DNA of 64,000 nucleotides from CAVQGZ01 sp942491665. GTDB taxonomy: Bacteria > Actinomycetota > Actinomycetes > Jiangellales > Jiangellaceae. The stretch is taken from assembly GCA_942491665.1 (NCBI GenBank), contig CALOBR010000020.1, positions 248,001-312,000 of the forward strand, in the 5' to 3' direction. The translations under genes and the position numbers were made by a program. The stretch's first letter is position 1, and every line of letters starts with the position of its first letter. Of this stretch, positions 1 through 9,851 are shown piece by piece. The notes beneath the pieces were generated by a model that was not told the origin of the DNA, searched no databases, and worked only from the letters and a program-made list of their open reading frames with translations.

Positions 1-635
1 ACGATCTCAGGATGCTCGGGATCGGCCTCGATCTTGGCGCGTAGCCGCTGGACGTGCACGTTCACCAGACGGGTGTCCGCGGAGTGCCGGTAGCCCCAGA
101 CCTGCTCGAGCAGCTCTTCGCGCGTGAACACCTGCCAGGGGCGACGGGCCAGACACACGAGCAGGTCGAACTCGAGCGGGGTGAGCGCGATCTCTTCCTC
201 TCCGCGGCGCACCACGTGGCCCGGGACGTCGAGCGTCAGGTCACCGGCATGCAGCGTCGTCGGTCGCTGCTGGTCGGTCCCGCGCAGGCGGGCACGAACC
301 CGGGCGACCAGCTCCTTCGGCTTGAACGGCTTCATGACGTAGTCGTCGGCTCCGGACTCCAGTCCGAGCACCACGTCGACGGTGTCGGTCTTCGCGGTGA
401 GCATCACGATCGGCACGCCGGACTGCCCACGGATGGCTCGACACACCTCGATGCCGTCCATCCCGGGAAGCATGACGTCGAGCAGCACCAGGTCGGGCTG
501 GAAGTCGGCGAACGTCGCCATGACCTCGTCGCCGCGGGTCACGGTCGTGGTCTCGAAGCCCTCGCCGCGCAGCACGATGCCCAGCATCTCGCCCAGGGCG
601 ATGTCGTCGTCGACGACGAGGATGCGTCCTCTCAC
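1..635 (-). CDS. mtrA: MtrA-type response regulator (3' end beyond window)
   Basis: OmpR-family response regulator of the MtrAB system, which controls cell division, cell-wall hydrolases and DNA-replication genes in actinobacteria. The receiver domain fills about residues 1-120: acidic pair VVDDD, phospho-acceptor Asp in LLDVMLPGMDG, conserved Thr in MLTAKTD and Lys in MKPFKPKEL. It is followed by a winged-helix DNA-binding domain with the recognition region VWGYRHSADTRLVNVHVQRL. The gene runs off the left edge, losing about the last 15 residues. The start is GTG at 635, because an in-frame TGA lies four codons upstream. The next gene is divergent and only 31 bp away, so the promoters must be tightly packed. 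The near identity of motifs to M. tuberculosis MtrA makes the call very safe. Confidence 0.95.
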   Translation of the reverse strand, partial: MRGRILVVDDDIALGEMLGIVLRGEGFETTTVTRGDEVMATFADFQPDLVLLDVMLPGMDGIEVCRAIRGQSGVPIVMLTAKTDTVDVVLGLESGADDYVMKPFKPKELVARVRARLRGTDQQRPTTLHAGDLTLDVPGHVVRRGEEEIALTPLEFDLLVCLARRPWQVFTREELLEQVWGYRHSADTRLVNVHVQRLRAKIEADPEHPEI

Positions 636-666
636 GCGCCCATCGTGTCATGACAGCTGTGAAACG

Positions 667-1778
667 ATGGGCAGCGTGAGTCAGTCCGGTCCGCCCGCAG
701 GCCAGCAGCCGCCGCCAGAATGGGGCGCGCCCCCGCCGCCCGGGTGGGGTGCTCCGCCACCGCCGGGCTGGGGCACGCCCCCGCCGCCGGGTTGGAACCA
801 GCCACCATGGGCGGCCACGCCGGAGGCGCCGAAGCCGGGCAGCATCCCGCTGCGGCCACTCGGCGTGGGCGACATCCTCGAGGGCACTTTCTCGATCCTG
901 CGCCGCTACCCCGCCGCGACCTTCGGGTCGTCGGCGCTGGTCGTCGGCGTCGTGAGCATCGTCCAGGTGCTGCTGCTGGTGCCCGTGCTCAACCGAGTCA
1001 CGCCAGTGCTGGACGCAGCCGCGACTGGGGACACCGACGCCGTCGTGGCGGCAGTCGAGTCGATCTCGTGGGGGGGCCTGGCCGCAGCCGGCGCGCTCGT
1101 CGGCCTGCTGTCGTTCGCCCTCTTCGTGCTGCTGTCCGGTCTTCTGGCCATCGTGGTGGGGCAGTCGGCGATCGGCCGGCCCTTCGGCTTCGCCGACGCC
1201 TGGCGACGAGCCGCACCCCGGCTCCCACGGCTGCTCGGTGGCGTCGTGCTCGTCGCCCTGCTCGTCGGGTCGGTGTGGGTGCTGACCGTCCTGCTGTGGG
1301 CACTGACCATTGCGATCGACGCCGGTCTCGCCTACGCCGCCATGACCCTGCTGACGCTGTTCGGAGCGATCCCGGTGTCGATCTACCTCGGCGTCAAGGC
1401 GTCGCTGACGACGCCGGCGATCGCGCTGGAGAGCACCGCCGCCGGCCCGATCGGCCCGCTCACCGGCCTTCGCCGCTCATGGACCTTGGTGTCCGGCGCC
1501 TGGTGGCGCACCCTGGGCATCCTGGTGCTGGCCGCCATCATCGCCGGCGCCCTGTCCCAGGTCATCACGATCCCGTTGAGCATCGTGCTGTCGGCGGCTC
1601 CGCTGGAGCCCAGCGCGGCCATCGTGGCGAGCACGATCGCGGCCGGGGTGGGGCAGGCGATCTCGTTGCCCATCTCCGGGCTGATCCTGGGCCTGGTCTA
1701 CGTCGACCGGCGCATCCGCACCGAGCAGCTCGACGCCGCGCTGGCACGTGCCGCGGGTGTCGAGCTGCCGCCGCAGGC

Positions 1779-1785
<7 letters not shown>
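667..1785 (+). CDS. Membrane protein with proline-rich N-terminus (GDPD membrane-domain-like)
   Basis: Predicted 372-residue integral membrane protein. Residues 1-60 are a cytoplasmic-looking Pro/Gly/Trp-rich tail with three 8-residue WGAPPPPG-type repeats. The rest carries about six hydrophobic segments separated by Gly/Ala-rich turns, ending in a short charged tail. The pattern (PLRPLGVGDILEGTF at the domain start, RRSWTLVSGAWWRTLGI later) matches the actinobacterial family annotated as glycerophosphoryl diester phosphodiesterase membrane domain or DUF7847; no catalytic residues are visible and the function is unknown. The start is ATG 667, with GTG 676 as an alternative. The gene converges on ahcY and overlaps its end by 7 bp. 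Confidence 0.8.
721..792 (+). repeat. Three tandem 24-bp repeats
   Basis: Three consecutive 24-bp units (721-744, 745-768, 769-792) encode Trp-Gly-x-Pro-Pro-Pro-Pro-Gly in the N-terminal tail of the overlapping membrane protein. The units differ mainly at third codon positions, so selection appears to act on the peptide. Confidence 0.85.
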
Positions 1786-3275
<1,490 letters not shown>

Positions 3276-3326
3276 CGGGCGACTGCCTGGGAAAGTGTAG
3301 TGCTGGTCGTCGCCTCCCGGCTCGAC

Positions 3327-4568
3327 CTAGATCGGTGCAGGCATGTCCGAGGTGCCCGGCTCGGGCAGCCCCGGGCGCGCGCGGACGGCCTCGCCCATGC
3401 CGGTCACCGTGACCGGGCCGGCGGCGGCCGGGACGAACACTGCGGTGCCTCGGCGCAGCTCGGCCCCCCCAGCGGCGGCGCTCACGCTGAGGGTGCCGTC
3501 CATGGCCAGCAGGATCGCCGGGGTGCCGCCACCGAGGACGAAGCTGCCGCCACGGGCGAGGCAGATGCGCTCCAGCGCGAAGTCGTTGACACCGGGGTGG
3601 AAGGTCTCCAGGCCGGGTGCGGGCTCGCTGGGCCAGACGAGAGTCGGCTGCGCGGCCGCGTCGAGCAGCGTCAGCACCTCGGCGACGTCCACACGCTTGC
3701 TGGTGAGGCCTGCGCGCAGCGTGTTGTCCGACGTTCCCTGGATCTCCACGGCCAGCCCGCTGGTGTAGCAGTGCAGCAAGCCCGCCGGGACGGCCATGGC
3801 CTCACCGGGTTCGAGCACCACGTGGTTCATCAGCACGGTGACGACCACCGCGGGGTCATCGGGGTACTCCTGCGCGAGCCCGGCGCTCACCGTCAGCTCG
3901 ACGGACTCCGGAGCATCCTGGTCGACGAGGCGCGCCACGCCTTCGCGGGTCTGCGCGACGACCTCGCTGCGCTGGGCGCCACGCAGCCGCAGCAGCGCGG
4001 CCACCAGGTCGGCGACCTCGCCGGCGGTGGGGTTCGCACGCAGGGGTGCAGCCATCTCGGCCAGAATGCTGCCCCCCACGGCGTCCACGCGGGCCAGCAC
4101 GGCCGCGGGCGGACGAAGCCCGGCGAAGGCGTCGAAGCGCGTCAGGGCCAGCAGCATCTCTGGCTTCGCCCACTCGTCGGCGTAGAGCGGGTCGGGCGGG
4201 GTGCCCGACCCAGCCCGTTCCGCGCGGTAGCCGGCGACGGCCTGCTCCCGCGTGGGGTGCACCTGCAGCGACAGCGGGCGGGCCACCGCCAGCACCTTGA
4301 GCAAGAAGGGCAGCCGAGGACCGAACCGCTCGGCCACGTCGGCGCCCAGGACGTGCTCGGGGTCAGCGGCCACCAGCTCGTCCAGGGTCGTCGCCGGTAC
4401 CGAGCCGACGGTGGACGGGGCCTGCGGGTGGGCGCCCAGCCACCACTCCGCCCACGGCCGACCGTCCGGCGGTCGACCGAGGAACCCGGGCAGGGCCTCC
4501 CCGCTGCCCCACGCGTAGTGCTGCACCCGTCCGTCGAGCGGCAGCAGGGCGTTCGGCCGTCGGGTCAC
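3327..4568 (-). CDS. manA: Mannose-6-phosphate isomerase, class I
   Basis: Zinc enzyme converting fructose-6-phosphate to mannose-6-phosphate, the entry step to GDP-mannose and mannosylated envelope glycans. The 413-residue protein shows the type I PMI features: N-terminal VQHYAWGS, PEHVLG, LQVHPTREQA (Gln/His zinc ligands), DEWAKPEMLLALTRF (Glu ligand) and the AVPAGLLHCY segment. The GTG start overlaps the stop of the upstream SIS gene by GTGA, indicating translational coupling. It is the last gene of a manB - Trm112 - SIS - manA operon, as in M. tuberculosis. Confidence 0.95.
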   Translation of the reverse strand: MTRRPNALLPLDGRVQHYAWGSGEALPGFLGRPPDGRPWAEWWLGAHPQAPSTVGSVPATTLDELVAADPEHVLGADVAERFGPRLPFLLKVLAVARPLSLQVHPTREQAVAGYRAERAGSGTPPDPLYADEWAKPEMLLALTRFDAFAGLRPPAAVLARVDAVGGSILAEMAAPLRANPTAGEVADLVAALLRLRGAQRSEVVAQTREGVARLVDQDAPESVELTVSAGLAQEYPDDPAVVVTVLMNHVVLEPGEAMAVPAGLLHCYTSGLAVEIQGTSDNTLRAGLTSKRVDVAEVLTLLDAAAQPTLVWPSEPAPGLETFHPGVNDFALERICLARGGSFVLGGGTPAILLAMDGTLSVSAAAGGAELRRGTAVFVPAAAGPVTVTGMGEAVRARPGLPEPGTSDMPAPI

Positions 4569-5587
4569 GCGACGGCCCTGCCGACGGCCAGGTAGGCCGC
4601 GGTGAAGCGACCTACGGCGAGGAGTGTGGCGAACCGGGCGACGTCAGGTCCGGCGTCGGCGACGACGGCGTGCGTACGCACGTCGCGCGCGCGGGCCGCG
4701 TCCTCGAGGCGTTCCTGGCCGTCGCGCGAGGTCGGGTCTCCGTCGTCGAGAAACACCAAGGCGGGCGGGGCGGCGCCGGACGCTGAGTCGTCGGCGTCGT
4801 CGAACGGGTCGGCGAAGATGTCGTGCTCCGGTGCGCTGGCCAGCAGCGGCTCGATCTGCTTGACCGTGCCGGCCACGGCCGGCATGCCGGTCGCCGTGCG
4901 CATCTGCTCAGCCACGCGCCGGGCCGCCCGCGAGGCGAGCGGCGACCCACCCCAGAGCAGGGGGACGTGGTCAGCCAGCACGAGGGCCAGCTCTTTGGCG
5001 GGGTTGGCGTCGACGGTCACGCCGGGTCCGCACCGCTGCGCCACGTCGTCGAGCGCCAGGGCGACAGGCTCGGCCCCAACCTGCGGGCCCAGTCCCATCT
5101 CGTGCAGCGCGGCCAGCACCGGCACGCTCAGCGCGAGCGGGTCGAGCGAGCCGGCCGGAAGCAGCAGGCCGGCCCCGGCGGCGGTGGCGGCCAGGGGCGA
5201 GTCGACGGGGCAGCTGACCAGCAGGTCGCACCCGCGATGGACGGCCTGCGCGACAGTCGCCTCGTCGTCGACCGAGCCGGCACCCCGGGCGGAGACCACG
5301 ACGACGAGGTCGAGGGGGCCCGCCCATCCCGGCAGACCGGCGTACGGCCACGCCACGAACGGCACGGGGCACACCCGCTCGAGCACGGTGCGCAGCAGGC
5401 GACCGTCCGGTCCGGCAGCCACCACGGCGCGAGGACGCGGGCCCACCCGTCCGGGCAGGGTGCGCAGCGCGTCGGCGGCGGCACCGCTGGCGAGGCGCAC
5501 CTGAGCCCCCCATCCGGCAATCTCGCGCAGGTCGTCGTCGACGGACGAGAGTGCCTCAGCGTCGTCGAGCCTGGTCTCGTCGAACAC
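4565..5587 (-). CDS. SIS-domain protein, phosphosugar-isomerase-like (Rv3256c/TobH family)
   Basis: Predicted 340-residue sugar-isomerase-domain protein located between manA and manB in many actinobacteria; M. tuberculosis Rv3256c is the positional equivalent. The N-terminus FDETRLDDAEALSSVD and the C-terminal phosphoglucose/phosphomannose isomerase-like part (VPLLWGGSPLASRAARR, then a region with Asn/Lys for substrate binding) fit the family. The role is thought to be in mannose-phosphate metabolism but is not established. GTG 5587 is preferred because it reproduces the conserved N-terminus; GTG 5599 would overlap the Trm112 gene. A run of acidic residues (DDADDSASG) sits in the middle of the C-terminal domain. 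Confidence 0.8.
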   Translation of the reverse strand: MFDETRLDDAEALSSVDDDLREIAGWGAQVRLASGAAADALRTLPGRVGPRPRAVVAAGPDGRLLRTVLERVCPVPFVAWPYAGLPGWAGPLDLVVVVSARGAGSVDDEATVAQAVHRGCDLLVSCPVDSPLAATAAGAGLLLPAGSLDPLALSVPVLAALHEMGLGPQVGAEPVALALDDVAQRCGPGVTVDANPAKELALVLADHVPLLWGGSPLASRAARRVAEQMRTATGMPAVAGTVKQIEPLLASAPEHDIFADPFDDADDSASGAAPPALVFLDDGDPTSRDGQERLEDAARARDVRTHAVVADAGPDVARFATLLAVGRFTAAYLAVGRAVA

Positions 5588-5588
5588 G

Positions 5589-5780
5589 TCAGCCCTCACC
5601 GCGGTGTGTCGCCTCGTCGAGCAGAAGCACCGGGATGCCGTCCTCGATGCGAAACACCCGGTCGCAGGCGGTGCAGGCCAGCCGCCCGGCGCCGGCGGCC
5701 GCTGCCGGGTCGTAGGACAGGCTCGCGTGCTGGTCACAGGGGCAGGCGAGGATCTCGACCAACCATGGCTGAAGGGTCAC
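5589..5780 (-). CDS. Trm112-family zinc-ribbon protein
   Basis: Small 63-residue protein with two cysteine pairs, CPCD near residue 13 and CTAC near residue 37, followed by VFRIEDGIPVLLLDEA, the signature of the Trm112/UPF0434 family. In eukaryotes and archaea Trm112 activates methyltransferases; the actinobacterial role is unknown. It lies between manB (15 bp away) and the SIS gene, whose start is 1 bp beyond its stop, so all are probably on one transcript. Confidence 0.88.
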   Translation of the reverse strand: MTLQPWLVEILACPCDQHASLSYDPAAAAGAGRLACTACDRVFRIEDGIPVLLLDEATHRGEG

Positions 5781-5795
5781 CGGGCACTCCTTGCG

Positions 5796-7223
5796 TCAGG
5801 CGCTGTGGGCGGCGACGAAGTCGAGCACCTCGTCGCGCACGCGCCCCATCGTGTCACTGTCGTCGGCCTCGACGTTCAGCCGGAGCAGAGGTTCGGTGTT
5901 CGACGCTCGTAGGTTGAACCACCAAGCGTCGGCGCTGACCGTCAGACCGTCCAGATGGTCCAGCGTCGTGCCCGGTCGCGCCCCGTACTCGGTGGCGGCG
6001 GCGACCAGCACGTCCGTCGGGGCGCGCACCGTCGAGTTGATCTCGCCGCTTCGGGCGTACCGCTCGTAGCCGGCGACCAGCCCGCTCACGGTGGTGCCCG
6101 GCGGCGTCTCCCCGAGTGCGGCCAGCACGTGCAACGCGGCGAGCAGCCCGGAGTCGGCCCGCCAGAAGTCGGCGAAGTAGAAGTGCCCGGAGTGCTCCCC
6201 GCCGAAGACCGCCCCGGTCTGAGCCATCGTGGCCTTGATGAACGAGTGGCCGACGCGCGTGCGCACGGGCACGCCCCCGTTCTCGAGGATCACCTCGGGG
6301 ACGGCACGCGAGGTGATGAGGTTGTGGATGATCGACGCCCCGGGGCGACGGGCCAGCTCACGCTCCGCGATCAGCCCGGTGATCGCCGACGGGGTGACCA
6401 GGGCGCCCGTCTCGTCCACCACGAAGCAGCGGTCGGCGTCGCCGTCGAACGCGAGGCCAAGGTCGGCACCCGTCTGCACGACGCGGCGCTGCAGGTCGAC
6501 CAGCGTCGTCGGGTCCAACGGGTTGGCGTCGTGGTTCGGGAAGGAGCCGTCGAGATCCAGGTACAACCCGTCCAGATCGACGGGCGTACCCGCGAAGACG
6601 GGCGGCACCGTCAGCCCAGCCATCCCGTTGCCGGCGTCCACCACCACGCGCATCGGGCGCGCCCCGTCCAGCGGCACCAGCGAGTGCAGGTAGGTGACGA
6701 AGGCCGGGACGAGGTTGCGCTCGGTGACGGTTCCGGGGGCCGGGTCGGCAGCTGAGGCAGCTGCTGGGGCGGCGGCTTCGGCGGCGTCCACCGCAGCCGC
6801 GATGTCGGCAAGGCCGGTGTCCCAGCCGACGGGGACCGCGCCCGCCTGGCACAGCTTGATGCCGTTGTACTGACCGGGGTTGTGGCTGGCGGTGATCATC
6901 GCGCCGGGCAGCCCCTCAGTGCCGGCGGCGAAGTAGAGCAGGTCGGTCGAGGCCAGCCCGAGGTCGACGACGTCGACTCCGGCACCGGTCACGCCGTTGA
7001 TGAACGCAGCGGCCAGGGCCGGTGACGACACCCGGGCATCGCGGCCAAGCAGCACCCCGGGGTGCGGGGCCCCGTCTGTAGGCCGAGTCAGCTCGGCAAA
7101 GGCGCGACCGACGTCACCGACGAAGACGGCGTCCATCTCCTCGGGTACCTGGCCGCGGATGTCGTACGCCTTGACCACTGCGGAGCGGCGACGGGTGGGC
7201 TCGACGTTCTCGTTGCTGGGCAC
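5796..7223 (-). CDS. manB: Phosphomannomutase/phosphoglucomutase
   Basis: Interconverts mannose-6-phosphate and mannose-1-phosphate for GDP-mannose synthesis. The 475-residue protein has the four-domain phosphohexomutase layout: catalytic phosphoserine loop TASHNPGQYNG (about residue 110), metal-binding DGDADR (about 255), sugar-specificity loop GGEHSGH (about 330) and the phosphate-binding RASNTEP near the C-terminus. Start is GTG 7223. It is the first gene of the mannose-activation operon, 12 bp downstream of the DUF3499 gene, matching M. tuberculosis Rv3257c (manB/pmmA). Confidence 0.95.
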   Translation of the reverse strand: MPSNENVEPTRRRSAVVKAYDIRGQVPEEMDAVFVGDVGRAFAELTRPTDGAPHPGVLLGRDARVSSPALAAAFINGVTGAGVDVVDLGLASTDLLYFAAGTEGLPGAMITASHNPGQYNGIKLCQAGAVPVGWDTGLADIAAAVDAAEAAAPAAASAADPAPGTVTERNLVPAFVTYLHSLVPLDGARPMRVVVDAGNGMAGLTVPPVFAGTPVDLDGLYLDLDGSFPNHDANPLDPTTLVDLQRRVVQTGADLGLAFDGDADRCFVVDETGALVTPSAITGLIAERELARRPGASIIHNLITSRAVPEVILENGGVPVRTRVGHSFIKATMAQTGAVFGGEHSGHFYFADFWRADSGLLAALHVLAALGETPPGTTVSGLVAGYERYARSGEINSTVRAPTDVLVAAATEYGARPGTTLDHLDGLTVSADAWWFNLRASNTEPLLRLNVEADDSDTMGRVRDEVLDFVAAHSA

Positions 7224-7235
7224 GACGCCTGGAGC

Positions 7236-7604
7236 CTAGTCGGCCTGCTCGGGTGGGCGCAGCACCCGCAGATGACCGCGACGGCCGACCTCGACCATGG
7301 CGGCCTCGGACGTCACGGGCGCCGGACGGGCCGCTTCGCGCACCGCGTCGGCCAGCGCCTCCAGGTCGTCTGACGTCGGCCCGTACCCGGCCGGGTCGGC
7401 CGCCAGGCGCAGCACCTCCCAGCCGCGGGGCGCGGTCAGGCGCTGGCTGTGCTCCGCGCACAGGTCGTAGCAGTGCGGCTCGGCGTAGGTGGCCAGCGGC
7501 CCCAGCACGGCGGTCGAGTCGGCGTAGACGTAGGTGAGCGTGGCGACAGCGGGCGACGTGCAGCCTGCCCTGGTGCACCGCCGGATACCTGCCACGACCC
7601 TCAC
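7236..7604 (-). CDS. DUF3499 family protein (Rv3258c-like)
   Basis: Short cytosolic protein of 122 residues specific to actinobacteria. It begins RRCTRAGCTSPAVATLTYVYADSTAV and carries further Cys/His (HCYDLCAEH), consistent with a small zinc-binding fold. Function is unknown. GTG 7604 is used; GTG 7595 is possible and would remove three residues. Its place between the manB operon and a divergent zincin-like gene matches M. tuberculosis Rv3258c/Rv3259. Confidence 0.85.
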   Translation of the reverse strand: MRVVAGIRRCTRAGCTSPAVATLTYVYADSTAVLGPLATYAEPHCYDLCAEHSQRLTAPRGWEVLRLAADPAGYGPTSDDLEALADAVREAARPAPVTSEAAMVEVGRRGHLRVLRPPEQAD

Positions 7605-7714
7605 CGTACCGGCGGGAGGGGTCGCGGCAGGCTCACCGCGACAGCAGGGCGCCCTCGTGTCGGACGGCGCCTCGACGCGCGTCGCCCGTCAGAGCGCGCC
7701 TGTAGCCTGCAGGC

Positions 7715-8149
7715 GTGCCTTCGACCCGACGTGAGACGGGGCCTGCCCACCGAGACCGTCGAGGCCGGGGCCTACGCGGGTCGCTTACCCCGGCGGAGGT
7801 GCCGCTGGCCCGCACGACGGCCGAACGCTTCGACGATGTCGCCACGGCCGCGGTGGCCCGGCTGGACAAGAAGTGGGCCCGCGAGCTTGCTGACGTCCAG
7901 TTCGTGGTCGAGGACGTACCAGACCTGTCGAGCTGGGAGCGCGACTGGGTGCCGCTGGGCCGCACCGAGGCGGCCGAGGCCGGGCTGCCGGCACGGGTGG
8001 TGCTGCATCGACGGCCCATCCAGACCAGGGCCCCGGGCGAGATCGCCATGCGCCGACTCGTCCTCGACGTGCTCGTCGAGCAGGTCGCGGAACTGCTCGG
8101 CCTCGAACCCACCGAGATCGACTCCGGCTACGACGAGGACGGCTCGTAG
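7715..8149 (+). CDS. Zincin-like metallopeptidase family protein lacking HExxH (Rv3259-like)
   Basis: 144-residue protein of the DUF1025 zincin-like family. The basic N-terminus (RRETGPAHRDRRGRGLRG) and the body (TTAERFDDVATAAVARL, FVVEDVP, VVLHRRPIQ) match the actinobacterial Rv3259 type. At the position where many family members have HExxH this protein reads VLVEQVAELLG, with neither histidine, so it is probably not a zinc peptidase. GTG 7715 is chosen because the conserved basic N-terminus starts there. It is divergent from the DUF3499 gene, with about 110 bp between them for both promoters. Confidence 0.75.
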   Translation: MPSTRRETGPAHRDRRGRGLRGSLTPAEVPLARTTAERFDDVATAAVARLDKKWARELADVQFVVEDVPDLSSWERDWVPLGRTEAAEAGLPARVVLHRRPIQTRAPGEIAMRRLVLDVLVEQVAELLGLEPTEIDSGYDEDGS

Positions 8150-8183
8150 CGAGTCGAGGCCGCCCCGACGGGCAGCTGCCTCG

Positions 8184-9851
8184 TCAGCGCGGCAGGCCCG
8201 CCGTCAGGTCCGGTAGCACGGGCGGGACCTCCACCGTGGTGCGCAGCGCCCTCAACGCCCCGAGGTCGTACCAGTAGGCGTCGCGCTCGGTGTCGGGGTC
8301 GAGGGCGTCGGGAACCTGAACGGTCGCACTCGTCTGCCTGGCAGCGAGCACGACTCCGGGCTCCATCGGGACGACGACGACCCAGGCATTGCGCACACCG
8401 TTCGGCAGCTGCACCGGAACAGTCGCCGTCGTCCCTCGCGCGACCGTGGCCACCTCAGCACCCAGCACGGTGCCCTGAAGGCTGACGGTGCGCAGCACGA
8501 CCTGAGTCGAGGGGGGCTGCGGTGAGGCCTCGGCGGTTGGCGACGCCGTGGCTGTCGCCCCGGGGGTCGCGTCCGGGGTCACGTCCGGGGTCACGTCCGG
8601 GGTCTCGGCTGTCGCCTCGGGGGTTGCGTCCGGAGTCACCTGCGGTGTCGGCTGCATCGGGTCACCGACAGCGGTGAGAACGACGCTGGTCGCCCGCCTG
8701 TCCGCGCGGGTCACCCGGGTGGCTGCGGGGCCGTGCAGCGGCTCGGCGCTGCTGACCACCGCGAAGTCGGCAAGCGAGCCTCCCGGACTCTCGCGGACGA
8801 GTACCGACGACACGACGGGCACGTTCGCGCTCACCTCCAGGGCGAAGGCCTCCTCACCCACCGGGGAGAGGTCGACGTCGACCACCTGGCCGGCCGGGAC
8901 GTCGACGGCTTCGAGCCCGAGGGGAGTGAACGTGCCTTGCTCACCCAGCGCGCGCAGCGCGACGAGGGCGTCGTCCTCCCCGGGGTTGAGCAGCCGCAGT
9001 ATGCGGTCACCGGACGCGGGCACCCCGGGGACGTAGGCGACCCGGGTCGGCGGCTGGCTGGCGGCGACCCAGCTGAGGCCGACCGGGTCGGCCCCATCGA
9101 CATCGCGCAGCCCCACCGCGGCCCCGACCTGGCCCATCGACGCCGTCACGCTCACCCCGATGCGCTCTGCGCCCGCGGCGACCGCGTCCAGCGACACAGT
9201 TCGCGTGTCGCCCGCGGGGATAGGAAGGTCATTGGTCCCGGCGCCCGCCAGCACGCCGGACTCGGTCCAGACGGTCACGTCGACCACCGCCGAGCTCGGC
9301 GCCGGGTTGCCGAGCACCAGCGTGGCGCGCTGGCCGACCTGCCCGGAGCCGGCGACGAACCACCAGTCGCGGCCAGGGACCACACAGGCCTGACCGGCCA
9401 GCCCGGACGTGCCCACGTCGCGGGCGGTCGTACTCACCTCGGCTGCCACGCCGGGGGCCAGCTCGCCGGTGGCCGTCACGACCGTCGGCGCCAGCGTCCC
9501 CACGCCCAGGCTCTGCCCGCGGACGGTGGTCGACGCGTCGTCGAGCACGAGCAGCGGATCACCGTCCACCTCGGCTCCGGCCAGCGCCTGGCCGGGCACG
9601 GCCACGGTGTCGACGCTCGACTCGATGCCCGTGGTGGGGTCCTGCGGCTGCGCCTCGGACGCGACGACGTCGGCTGGTCCGGCGCAGAACTGCACGCTGG
9701 AGGCGAGCAGCTCCGTCGTTGATGCCGGGGTGGCGGCGGGGCCGGCAGGAGCGGGCACCAGCGCGCCGAGCGCCACGACAAGGGCCGCCGCGAGCAGCAC
9801 CAGCAGAGCCGACCACAGCCCTCGGCGCTCGATCGACCTCCGATGTGTCAT
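8184..9851 (-). CDS. DUF5719 family protein, membrane-anchored exported
   Basis: 555-residue protein with an N-terminal basic stretch and hydrophobic segment (residues 10-35, WSALLVLLAAALVVALGALV) that acts as signal anchor, followed by a long beta-rich extracytoplasmic region. Around residues 395-440 there is a low-complexity Thr/Pro/Asp/Ala linker built from TPDVTPDVTPDATP-like repeats. The ATG overlaps the stop of the giant glycosyltransferase gene by ATGA, so the two are co-translated. This pairing is common in actinobacteria, suggesting a joint role in envelope polysaccharide assembly; no biochemical function is known. Confidence 0.75.
   Translation of the reverse strand: MTHRRSIERRGLWSALLVLLAAALVVALGALVPAPAGPAATPASTTELLASSVQFCAGPADVVASEAQPQDPTTGIESSVDTVAVPGQALAGAEVDGDPLLVLDDASTTVRGQSLGVGTLAPTVVTATGELAPGVAAEVSTTARDVGTSGLAGQACVVPGRDWWFVAGSGQVGQRATLVLGNPAPSSAVVDVTVWTESGVLAGAGTNDLPIPAGDTRTVSLDAVAAGAERIGVSVTASMGQVGAAVGLRDVDGADPVGLSWVAASQPPTRVAYVPGVPASGDRILRLLNPGEDDALVALRALGEQGTFTPLGLEAVDVPAGQVVDVDLSPVGEEAFALEVSANVPVVSSVLVRESPGGSLADFAVVSSAEPLHGPAATRVTRADRRATSVVLTAVGDPMQPTPQVTPDATPEATAETPDVTPDVTPDATPGATATASPTAEASPQPPSTQVVLRTVSLQGTVLGAEVATVARGTTATVPVQLPNGVRNAWVVVVPMEPGVVLAARQTSATVQVPDALDPDTERDAYWYDLGALRALRTTVEVPPVLPDLTAGLPR
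8566..8601 (-). repeat. 12-bp tandem repeats in DUF5719 gene
   Basis: Three perfect or near-perfect copies of a 12-bp unit (8566-8577, 8578-8589, 8590-8601) flanked by more degenerate copies. On the coding strand they specify Pro-Asp-(Val/Ala)-Thr. They form the Thr/Pro-rich linker and are a plausible site of copy-number variation. Confidence 0.8.

Noticed and set aside
382..666. Upstream extension of the rightward membrane-protein frame into mtrA
   Set aside because: It lies antisense to the conserved receiver domain of mtrA, and ATG 667 begins the proline-rich tail.
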